From positions 1 to 10,332 of the forward strand of contig CAZHPF010000029.1 of assembly GCA_964534095.1 (NCBI GenBank): a DNA stretch of 10,332 bases, given 5' to 3'. This document shows positions 5,472 to 10,332 of this stretch, piece by piece. The notes under the pieces were generated by a model. It saw nothing but the letters and a program-made list of their open reading frames with translations. It had not been told where the DNA came from and made no database searches. Made by a program: the position numbers and the translations under genes. How positions within the stretch are numbered: position 1 is the first letter of the stretch; the number at the start of each line of letters is the position of its first letter. The stretch is from CALMSM01 sp964534095 (GTDB lineage Bacteria; Patescibacteriota; Saccharimonadia; Saccharimonadales; CALMSM01).

Positions 5472-5513
5472 TTTATTGTCAAGTATAATAGCATATATGT
5501 TATTTATTGTCAA
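5472..5513. repeat. 11-bp direct repeat flanking a promoter (candidate operator pair)
   Basis: TTTATTGTCAA occurs at 5472-5482 and 5503-5513, 31 bp apart start to start (about three helical turns). On the minus strand this is TTGACAATAAA twice. The upstream copy contains the -35 box of the 5443 gene, and the downstream copy begins right after the -10, covering the predicted transcription start. Confidence 0.6.
5485..5513 (-). promoter_or_regulatory. Promoter of the 400-residue membrane protein gene
   Basis: Minus strand: -35 TTGACA (5513-5508), 17 bp spacer, extended -10 TGC-TATTAT (5493-5485). The predicted leader is about 35 nt and holds AGGAG before ATG 5443. It overlaps a direct repeat that may be its operator. 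Confidence 0.85.
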
Positions 5514-5523
5514 TAATATTGTA

Positions 5524-5625
5524 CTACTGATTAGTCTTTTCCGTTACAAAACCCCAGCCATAGTTTCGGGCTTCTCTTAGTGCGAGATAAGGCGCTGCGC
5601 CATATATACTACCGTTGCCGCCTTG
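5524..5625 (-). pseudogene. Possible remnant of a coding C-terminus (33 codons)
   Basis: Minus-strand stretch from CAA (5625-5623) to a TAG stop (5526-5524) with protein-like composition. It reads through NGSIYGAAPYLALREARN and GWGFVTEK before the stop. There is no start codon, and two in-frame TAGs lie directly upstream, so as it stands it is not a gene. It could be the leftover 3' end of a decayed gene, or chance. The plus-strand 5712 promoter overlaps its upstream end. I do not recognise the parent family. Confidence 0.2.
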
Positions 5626-5651
5626 CTACTAGTTTATTTTTATGTTAAAAT
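5623..5651 (+). promoter_or_regulatory. Promoter of the 5712 methyltransferase-like gene
   Basis: -35 TTGCTA (5623-5628), 17 bp spacer, extended -10 TGT-TAAAAT (5643-5651). The predicted leader is about 54 nt, the longest in the window. It contains a small hairpin (ATTGC 5674-5678 with GCAAT 5689-5693, extendable by AGT/ACT) that ends immediately before the AAGGAG at 5697-5702. Confidence 0.7.
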
Positions 5652-5711
5652 ACTGCATCAGTAATCAAGTCCCATTGCTCATATCGTGGCAATACTAAGG
5701 AGTGTCTATAA

Positions 5712-6578
5712 ATGCCTGTACAAGCTGGTGTATCAATTGCTGAAAGCGTATTAGGGGTCAATCCCGTTACAGAGGTGGATGTACTAAGAACTGCGTACGG
5801 TAACCTGATGGGCATTCAATTAGATGACGATCAACTTAAACGTAAGCTATCGCAGTGGCACAATTTGGTTAATGGTATTCCCCTTTCTCAAGGAGAGGGG
5901 GAAGGAGCAATTGTGATGGGTAGCCTAGATGATATATTTTTCGGCGAAGAGACCCACAGCGCAGATACTCTGGTAGATTGGCCGAGCTATCAGTCTATGA
6001 TGGAGACGCATGGCCGACAGATCGGAGGAACCGCCCTCCTAATTGGGTCTATATCTCCCCTTTCGTCCAAAGCTTTTGAAGTACTATCGCAGGATGTATA
6101 TGGTGCAGAGCAAGCGGTTGTCATTGATATTGCAGGCTCAGAGGCAAAAAGAGCTCAGGCAAATTTTGTGCTAGGCAGTGGCACATCTCTGCCATTTAGC
6201 AACGGAAGTATTAGTTACGTTCACACCAACAGACTGTTGCATATGCTAAAAGAGCCGGGCATAAGACCAACAAAGCAAAGACCCGCCACAAAAAGACTGT
6301 TCAGCGAAATAGATAGGGTGCTGGCACCGGACGGGCAGCTTTTTATGCAAGAAATGATGCCAGGGGAAATGAGAAGGATGAGAGATATTGTAAGATTTGC
6401 TCGGAAAGTTAGACGGGGCTTGGCGCGAGTAGGCTTAGAAGACATTTCTATTACCCACTCCACAATGTCCCGCGACCTAAGCTTTTTGTTTGACCCAACA
6501 AGAGATTTCAGTAAGTATCCGGTGGAGCCACTCCTAGGCGTCATAGACATCTTTGCCCGTAAACCTGCTGTACCGTAG
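5712..6578 (+). CDS. Divergent class I SAM-methyltransferase-like protein
   Basis: A 288-residue protein with a methyltransferase-type-11 core behind about 100 residues of unknown N-terminus. The motif I position reads LLIGSISPLS (109-118) without the usual GxGxG glycines. The acidic strand end is VVIDIAG (136-142). The SLPFSNGSISYVHTNRLLHML segment (159-179) and EIDRVLAPDGQLFMQE (199-214) are the typical post-II and post-III blocks of Methyltransf_11 proteins. The fold call is therefore good, but SAM binding is uncertain because motif I is degenerate. The C-terminus (220-288) is basic and helical, then beta. The start ATG 5712 has AAGGAG (5697-5702) 9 bp upstream, the clearest Shine-Dalgarno on the plus strand. 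Ends in TAG. The next gene has its own promoter. Confidence 0.75.
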   Translation: MPVQAGVSIAESVLGVNPVTEVDVLRTAYGNLMGIQLDDDQLKRKLSQWHNLVNGIPLSQGEGEGAIVMGSLDDIFFGEETHSADTLVDWPSYQSMMETHGRQIGGTALLIGSISPLSSKAFEVLSQDVYGAEQAVVIDIAGSEAKRAQANFVLGSGTSLPFSNGSISYVHTNRLLHMLKEPGIRPTKQRPATKRLFSEIDRVLAPDGQLFMQEMMPGEMRRMRDIVRFARKVRRGLARVGLEDISITHSTMSRDLSFLFDPTRDFSKYPVEPLLGVIDIFARKPAVP

Positions 6579-6616
6579 CACGATGAGCTCGATTAAGAGG
6601 AGATGCCAGCTTTGCA

Positions 6617-6645
6617 TGGGCATATTTCTGTTTTTATGGTATTGT
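6617..6645 (+). promoter_or_regulatory. Promoter of the alpha/beta hydrolase gene
   Basis: Extended -10 TGG-TATTGT at 6637-6645, with TGGGCA (6617-6622, four of six matches) at 17 bp. ATG 6656 follows 10 bp after the -10, so the leader is 0-4 nt. A short hairpin (ATGCC 6603-6607 with GGCAT 6619-6623), then a T-rich stretch, overlaps it and may terminate the upstream gene. Confidence 0.55.
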
Positions 6646-6655
6646 TTGGTTTATC

Positions 6656-7303
6656 ATGAGTGCCGAGTCAGCTAGCCCAAACCCGTATCGTGTTTTATAT
6701 GTCAATGGGCTTGAACGTACCCATGTAGGCTTACCAGAGAAAGCTCTATCTCACTATATGGGACATAGGGGCATCCAGGTTACTCACGCTTCAGTAGACC
6801 ATCACTCGGATCAAACAGCAGAAGAGTTGCGGGGAGCTTTGAAAACACAAGCAAAGATTGAGCTAGAACGCCACGGACGACTTGCTATAGCGGCAGCGAG
6901 CATGGGTGTACCGCTCAGTGTATCAGTTTTTGGAGAATTACGCCGTGAAGACCCGGAAGCTGACCTTACACTGTTAGGCTTTAGTGGCTGGACGCGTGTC
7001 TTTGACCTGGATATGTTAAGGCATACTACCCTAAACCGTCCCGGCAAAAAACCAAGCCCTTCATGCGTAGATGCAGTCATACACTGCGAAGAAGTAGCCG
7101 CTCCTCTTTTGTCCGAAAAAGATAAGGTAGAGAGGATGCGTTTCTTTTTCTCCAGGGCTGATAAAACTGTACCAGAACAGGCCATTGGGCTTGACGGAGT
7201 CCCGCAAGAAGAAATAGCCGGAGGTCACTTAGGCAGCATTGTCCGTGCAGTCCTAAAAACTCCCCAAACCCTGAACGAGATGTATGCTCAACTGACCAGG
7301 TAA
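6656..7303 (+). CDS. Alpha/beta-hydrolase-fold protein, probable serine hydrolase
   Basis: A 215-residue protein with an alpha/beta hydrolase pattern. The first strand is YRVLYVNGLE (11-20), the nucleophile elbow AAASMG has Ser82 (A-x-S-x-G in place of G-x-S-x-G), the acid is Asp169 in FFFSRADKTVP (163-173), and His191 is in AGGHLGS (188-194). The order Ser-Asp-His and the spacing are right for a working triad. There is no lid insertion and no signal peptide, so it should be a small cytosolic esterase, lipase or peptidase-like enzyme; the substrate is unknown. No Shine-Dalgarno is seen and the predicted transcript start is only a few bases upstream of the ATG, so translation is probably leaderless or nearly so. 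Ends in TAA. A hairpin (TCTTCT/AGAAGA) without a T tract lies just downstream of the stop. Confidence 0.8.
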   Translation: MSAESASPNPYRVLYVNGLERTHVGLPEKALSHYMGHRGIQVTHASVDHHSDQTAEELRGALKTQAKIELERHGRLAIAAASMGVPLSVSVFGELRREDPEADLTLLGFSGWTRVFDLDMLRHTTLNRPGKKPSPSCVDAVIHCEEVAAPLLSEKDKVERMRFFFSRADKTVPEQAIGLDGVPQEEIAGGHLGSIVRAVLKTPQTLNEMYAQLTR

Positions 7304-7342
7304 GGGTAACTCTTCTGCCGCAAGAAGATAGGATAGAGGTGT

Positions 7343-7371
7343 TTGACATATAATAATTTTTATGTTATTTT
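7343..7371 (+). promoter_or_regulatory. Promoter of the 7380 gene (leaderless)
   Basis: -35 TTGACA (7343-7348), 17 bp spacer, extended -10 TGT-TATTTT (7363-7371). ATG 7380 follows 8 bp after the -10. The earlier in-frame ATG at 7362 lies inside the promoter and so cannot be used from this transcript. Confidence 0.75.
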
Positions 7372-7379
7372 TTGATAAT

Positions 7380-8033
7380 ATGACCGATAGCCATGATCTT
7401 ACACCTCCTGTTCCGCCACTGGGTGAACCTGGAGTACCCTCAGAGCCGCAGCTAACTGTATGGGTAGTTGCTAAAGGAAGTGACATTCTTCCTATAGCAG
7501 CAGGCGTACACCTTGGCAAGCGTGGTCATGGACAATTTGTAGATGAATCACAAACCCCTGTCCCGGATGCCGGAATCACGTTTAGTGTTGTTCAGGCTTC
7601 TCAAGGCTACACCGGTATTAAAGCGTCTGCCCTACCTGGCTATATTGTGGAGGCGTTAGATACAGATCCAGAGGCCACAGAGGTACGCTGGATTCCAGCA
7701 GGCGACAGCGAAGTTACTGTTGCTTACGATAGAGGGAACGGGCTTAAAACCCCATTTGAACAACGAAATACCGCTAATATAGGCAACCCTGGCGGTAAGG
7801 CCGGTATAATAAGAGTTACCGGGTCTACTGGTGAGGTCAAATATTACGCGCTTGGCGCAGACTTCCAAGGCCGTCCAGACGATTGGCGCGTCACTGGCCT
7901 TATGACCGAAGTACAACCTCGTCAGCCAGAATCACCACCCGGCCACACCTCCCTTCCCGGTGTGATTGTGCAACCAGTCGAACTCCCTGAGTCTACTACC
8001 CCTCAAGATTCTAGTGGAGACGAAACTGACTAA
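7380..8033 (+). CDS. Unknown 217-residue protein
   Basis: Not recognised. The N-terminus (about 1-25) and C-terminus (about 180-217) are Pro/Ser/Asp/Glu-rich and probably disordered. The centre (about 25-175) is beta-rich with many Gly and aromatic residues. It has stretches such as VWVVAKG and GIIRVTGSTGEVKYYALG and no Cys. There is no signal peptide, membrane segment or catalytic motif. The start is moved from ATG 7362 to ATG 7380 because the former lies in the -10 region; no Shine-Dalgarno is seen, so a leaderless message is likely. Ends in TAA. A possible small ORF follows 27 bp later without a visible promoter of its own. Confidence 0.7.
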   Translation: MTDSHDLTPPVPPLGEPGVPSEPQLTVWVVAKGSDILPIAAGVHLGKRGHGQFVDESQTPVPDAGITFSVVQASQGYTGIKASALPGYIVEALDTDPEATEVRWIPAGDSEVTVAYDRGNGLKTPFEQRNTANIGNPGGKAGIIRVTGSTGEVKYYALGADFQGRPDDWRVTGLMTEVQPRQPESPPGHTSLPGVIVQPVELPESTTPQDSSGDETD

Positions 8034-8060
8034 CCCTCGAGGAAGAACCTTACGAGCACC

Positions 8061-8264
8061 ATGTTTATAACCCCAGAACTCGGCGGTGACTTTGATACGC
8101 GACTTTCTATAGAGGCGCTTACTGCCCTGCATCAAGCAGATGCACCACGCATGCCCGCTAGCCAATATTTCGCCGAAATTATCCGGTTTCAGATTGACCG
8201 TAGGAGTAGCAATCGCAAGAGGAATGCTTTTAACACAACTAGCCGACTTTCATCTCAAGCTTGA
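8061..8264 (+). CDS. Doubtful small ORF, 67 residues
   Basis: Not recognised. The first about 50 residues (MFITPELGGDFDTRLSIEA and onward to an FQIDRR segment) look protein-like, and the tail is Ser/Arg/Asn-rich and looks random. GAGGAAG (8039-8045) is 15 bp from the ATG, too far to be a good Shine-Dalgarno, and no promoter is visible. It could be co-transcribed with the 7380 gene. It would be the only gene in the window ending in TGA, which counts against it. Confidence 0.35.
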   Translation: MFITPELGGDFDTRLSIEALTALHQADAPRMPASQYFAEIIRFQIDRRSSNRKRNAFNTTSRLSSQA

Positions 8265-8310
8265 TCTTGCTGATCTCATGCTCAGTAATGTCCAAGATAG
8301 CTAGATAGTC

Positions 8311-8339
8311 GTTACAACTAGCCCTAGTTTTTATATACT
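8311..8339 (+). promoter_or_regulatory. Promoter of the second Nudix gene (leaderless)
   Basis: -10 TATACT (8334-8339) with GTTACA (8311-8316, four of six) at 17 bp. The ATG at 8346 follows after 6 bp. It is the one promoter in the window without the TGn extension. Confidence 0.6.
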
Positions 8340-8345
8340 ACTTAT

Positions 8346-8885
8346 ATGAATGATGAGTTAGTTGATGTGCTAGACGATAACAGTACGATAGTTAATCGGG
8401 TCTTGAAAAGCGAAGCGCATCAGACGGGTGCTCTGCACGCTACTGTCATTGGTTACCTGCGCTACGATGAGGATTGGGCGCTTATCCGGCAAGCGGCCGA
8501 TCGGCAAGACGCCGGCCAGCTTGTTGCCCCCGTCGGTGGACACGTAAAGTCAGGCGAAAGATATGCAGATGCTCTCCTTCGAGAAGCCGAAGAAGAAATT
8601 GGCACCCGCAATATCCAATATACGCTTATAGGGCAAGCGACTTTCAGGCGACACGTTATCGGCAGAGACGAAAACCACCTGTTTATCGTGTTCGAGATAT
8701 CCACTACTGATGATATTGTGCTTGGGGAAGAAGCTGATTCAATTGAACGATTCACCTCCGATAAACTCAAGCATGCGCTTCACTCAACGCCGGAAGAGTT
8801 TGGAGCCGCATATTACTTTATCCTTGAGCACTTTTATGCCGACTACCTTCCTGATACGTACCAGTTTCGCTGGAAAATCCAATAG
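8346..8885 (+). CDS. Nudix hydrolase, IPP-isomerase/YfcD-like subgroup
   Basis: A 179-residue protein with a full Nudix box G-x5-E-x7-R-E-x-x-E-E-x-G from G65 to G86 (E71, R79-E80, E83-E84). The N-terminus (LVDVLDDNSTIVNRVLKSEA, then HQTGALHATVIGYL) has the layout of the IPP-isomerase-like Nudix group (Idi, YfcD), where a V.DE.D strand precedes a G.LH motif. The catalytic Cys of true IPP isomerase in the strand before H31 is not seen, so pyrophosphohydrolase activity is likelier than isomerase; the substrate is unknown. The C-terminal region (about 130-179) is helical with many aromatics. The start is set by a -10 box 6 bp upstream. It ends in TAG only 15 bp from the stop of the convergent 8901-9977 gene. 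Confidence 0.88.
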   Translation: MNDELVDVLDDNSTIVNRVLKSEAHQTGALHATVIGYLRYDEDWALIRQAADRQDAGQLVAPVGGHVKSGERYADALLREAEEEIGTRNIQYTLIGQATFRRHVIGRDENHLFIVFEISTTDDIVLGEEADSIERFTSDKLKHALHSTPEEFGAAYYFILEHFYADYLPDTYQFRWKIQ

Positions 8886-8900
8886 CTCTGCTCTTCTTGC

Positions 8901-9977
8901 CTAGTTTCTAATATAGGCTCGTGCTTTTTGCTGGTCTTTCATGTTGTTCAACTGCTCGGATATATCTTTAAAGTTGAACACAATATGTGCGGTACGGATT
9001 TTGCCGTTATTTTGCGTCTCGAGGTTTTTGACAATCTCTAGGCTATAACCAGTATTTATAATGCCGGATACTTCGCCGGATTTTAGTTCGTAGAGGGCTT
9101 CCATGGTTTGCGGCGAAACGTCTCGTTTATTGCGCTCAATGATTCCTATATCGCCACCGTTTTGCCGCGTAGCTTGATCGTCGGAGTACTTTTTAGCAAT
9201 GCTTGCAAAGTTTGCGCCGTTTTTGAGTTCAGTCATTGCCTTATTGGCTCGATCAGTTGTTGCCGTATCAAGCGCGGCCGCCACACTTTGCGCCAATAAC
9301 TGGTCACGTAAACTTCGCCTGAAATCATTGACCGACCATCCCCAGTAGTCACGCAGCACATCTTCAAACACAGCGTCGCTATCCCCGAGACGGTTTTGGT
9401 TTCGCAGTAATGTTATTTGCTCGTCTACCTGCTTACTACTAACTGTTATGTTCTTTTCTTTGGCAATCTTTTTAACATAGGCATCGTTGATAACCTTATC
9501 AAGGGCTTGTTTTTTGAACGTGATAAGCTGTTGTTTACCTTCGGGGGAGTTAAAGTCTAGCTTGAGTTGTTTTTCATAGTAATGCGTGTAGTGACGCACC
9601 TCAAACAAGTAGCTCTCATATGAGACATAATCCGAACCTGCTTTTGCTACGGGGAACGGGATAACTTGCGTCACATGATAGATAAAGCTCGATGTTGACT
9701 GAAAACGATAGAGTGCTAACGTACAGTATGATACAAACGAAATAATTGCTAACACGAATAAGCTAACGGTAATAGCTATAATACGGTGCTTAGTATGACT
9801 AAGCCGCAAAATGTACTTACGTGCTCCGCCAAGTACTTCCTCACGGTTAGCCGCAACACTATCCGTCGTAATGCGCGGAACTTCTTTAGGCACCACAACT
9901 TCATTGTCCTGTCTCAGTACCGCAGGCAAACGTGTTTTGTTGAGTTTTAGGCTAGGCTTCTTCATTATCCTCATCAT
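8901..9977 (-). CDS. Membrane-anchored SurA/PpiC-like peptidyl-prolyl isomerase
   Basis: A 358-residue protein: basic cytoplasmic N-terminus (1-65), one membrane helix (about 66-90), a SurA_N-like helical chaperone region (about 115-230) and a parvulin-like region (about 245-320) with the blocks KNGANFASIAKKYS, NGGDIG and LKSGEVSGIINTGYSLEIV. The likely job is folding of exported proteins outside the membrane, as for PrsA or SurA. The usual first parvulin strand (x-A-x-H-I-L) is missing ahead of the domain, but a matching IRTAHIVFNF stands at 327-336, after its end. The His of the final GxHII strand is replaced (GYSLEIV). ATG 9977 overlaps the PH-domain gene by 26 bp, suggesting translational coupling; ATG 9965 is an alternative start. 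Ends in TAG. Confidence 0.85.
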   Translation of the reverse strand: MMRIMKKPSLKLNKTRLPAVLRQDNEVVVPKEVPRITTDSVAANREEVLGGARKYILRLSHTKHRIIAITVSLFVLAIISFVSYCTLALYRFQSTSSFIYHVTQVIPFPVAKAGSDYVSYESYLFEVRHYTHYYEKQLKLDFNSPEGKQQLITFKKQALDKVINDAYVKKIAKEKNITVSSKQVDEQITLLRNQNRLGDSDAVFEDVLRDYWGWSVNDFRRSLRDQLLAQSVAAALDTATTDRANKAMTELKNGANFASIAKKYSDDQATRQNGGDIGIIERNKRDVSPQTMEALYELKSGEVSGIINTGYSLEIVKNLETQNNGKIRTAHIVFNFKDISEQLNNMKDQQKARAYIRN

Positions 9978-10284
9978 TTTGATTTATAGGATGACTCACT
10001 ACAATTATCCCCTGATCACGCAAAACACCCAAAAGTTTCTTTTGTAGCCTATCGGGATGGTGGACATTATGTATGACCAGGTCACCGACATATGTTTGCA
10101 CAGTAATTGTACCAAATCCGAGCAGAGTTTGCTGCACGCCAGCTACTTCGTAGTTAACCATTTGGATCTGCGACAGGCTGATATCTACGACACTTTTATG
10201 AAAGATACCTTTCTGAATAACCTGTATTAACCGCTGGTCAGTTAGGATAAACACGCTAAAGTACCAAGCGATCCATGAGGGCAA
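9952..10284 (-). CDS. Bacterial PH-domain (bPH2/YdbS-like) membrane protein, start uncertain
   Basis: The visible part has the second membrane helix and PH domain of a bPH2 (PF03703-type) protein: WIAWYFSVFILTDQRLI, then QKGIFHKSVVDISLSQIQ, NYEVAGVQQTLLGFG and HHPDRLQKKL. The tail is acidic. Such proteins usually have two membrane helices before the PH domain; only one fits here. The listed start is a TTG (10284) with AGGA 12 bp upstream. The frame stays open back to 10320 with hydrophobic codons (HLIGILLFL) that would lengthen the helix. Two in-frame stops (TAG, TAA) lie at 10326-10321, and a seven-T run next to the start could hide a frameshift. It may therefore be a shortened gene or one with a non-ATG start. 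Its 3' end overlaps the isomerase gene. Confidence 0.7.
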   Translation of the reverse strand: MPSWIAWYFSVFILTDQRLIQVIQKGIFHKSVVDISLSQIQMVNYEVAGVQQTLLGFGTITVQTYVGDLVIHNVHHPDRLQKKLLGVLRDQGIIVVSHPINQNDEDNEEA

Positions 10285-10332
10285 AAAAAGTAATATTCCT
10301 ATCAGATGTTGATGGTGTTTTTACTAGTGATC

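Noticed and set aside
5591..5601. GGCGC-T-GCGCC palindrome as a terminator or operator
   Set aside because: One-base loop cannot form a good hairpin, no T tract follows, and it is not placed on a promoter element.
7932..8165. 77-residue minus-strand ORF spanning the 8033 stop
   Set aside because: Overlaps the end of a better plus-strand gene, has no promoter, and composition looks random.
1..10332. UGA recoding as in Gracilibacteria/Absconditabacteria
   Set aside because: Genes read through in the standard code without needing TGA as glycine.
1..10332. CRISPR array, insertion sequence, phage or toxin-antitoxin/defence operon
   Set aside because: No regularly spaced repeats, transposase or integrase motifs, terminal repeats or known defence domains were seen on either strand.

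Overview
The window looks like a piece of a small-genome bacterium of the Patescibacteria (CPR), most likely a Saccharibacteria (TM7) relative. This is an inference. It rests on the compact layout of mostly single-gene units, many proteins with no recognisable family, the C-terminal arrangement of a membrane-anchored SurA/PpiC-like protein, and the absence of biosynthetic operons. The standard code fits: TGA is not read as an amino acid in any gene, and TAG is the most common stop (8 of 14 genes, counting the two least certain ones).

Layout. A cut-off tRNA-Thr(CGU) on the minus strand (1-40) faces a complete tRNA-Asp(GUC) (119-196). Then come plus-strand genes: a class I methyltransferase with an NMPF motif (254-1072), a small helical unknown (1192-1674), a MOSC-domain protein (1757-2443), a MutT-like Nudix hydrolase (2514-2933) and an unknown protein (3027-3893). 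On the minus strand, the 3894-4240 gap holds a 42-residue proline-rich small ORF (3929-4057) behind a consensus promoter with a palindrome on its -35 box. Next is a 400-residue putative membrane protein (4241-5443, minus) with a ten-G tract near its start. Plus-strand genes resume with a divergent methyltransferase (5712-6578), an alpha/beta hydrolase (6656-7303), an unknown (7380-8033), a doubtful small ORF (8061-8264) and an IPP-isomerase-like Nudix protein (8346-8885). A minus-strand pair closes the window: a membrane-anchored peptidyl-prolyl isomerase-like protein (8901-9977) overlapped by a bacterial PH-domain membrane protein (9952-10284).

Expression logic. Thirteen promoters can be placed, and twelve carry an extended -10 box (TGnTAnnnT). 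Where a good -35 exists it lies exactly 17 bp upstream. Two classes appear. In one, the -10 ends 6-8 bp before the ATG and there is no Shine-Dalgarno, so the mRNA should be leaderless (1192, 1757, 2514, 7380, 8346, perhaps 6656). In the other, a 15-55 nt leader is present, usually with a Shine-Dalgarno (254, 3027, 5443 minus, 5712). This pattern corrects two gene starts, to 254 and 7380.

No mobile element, CRISPR array or classical defence operon was seen. The most interesting signals are regulatory: a near-identical palindromic promoter shared by two unlinked genes, a likely phase-variable G tract, operator-like repeats at two minus-strand promoters, and the proline-rich small protein.
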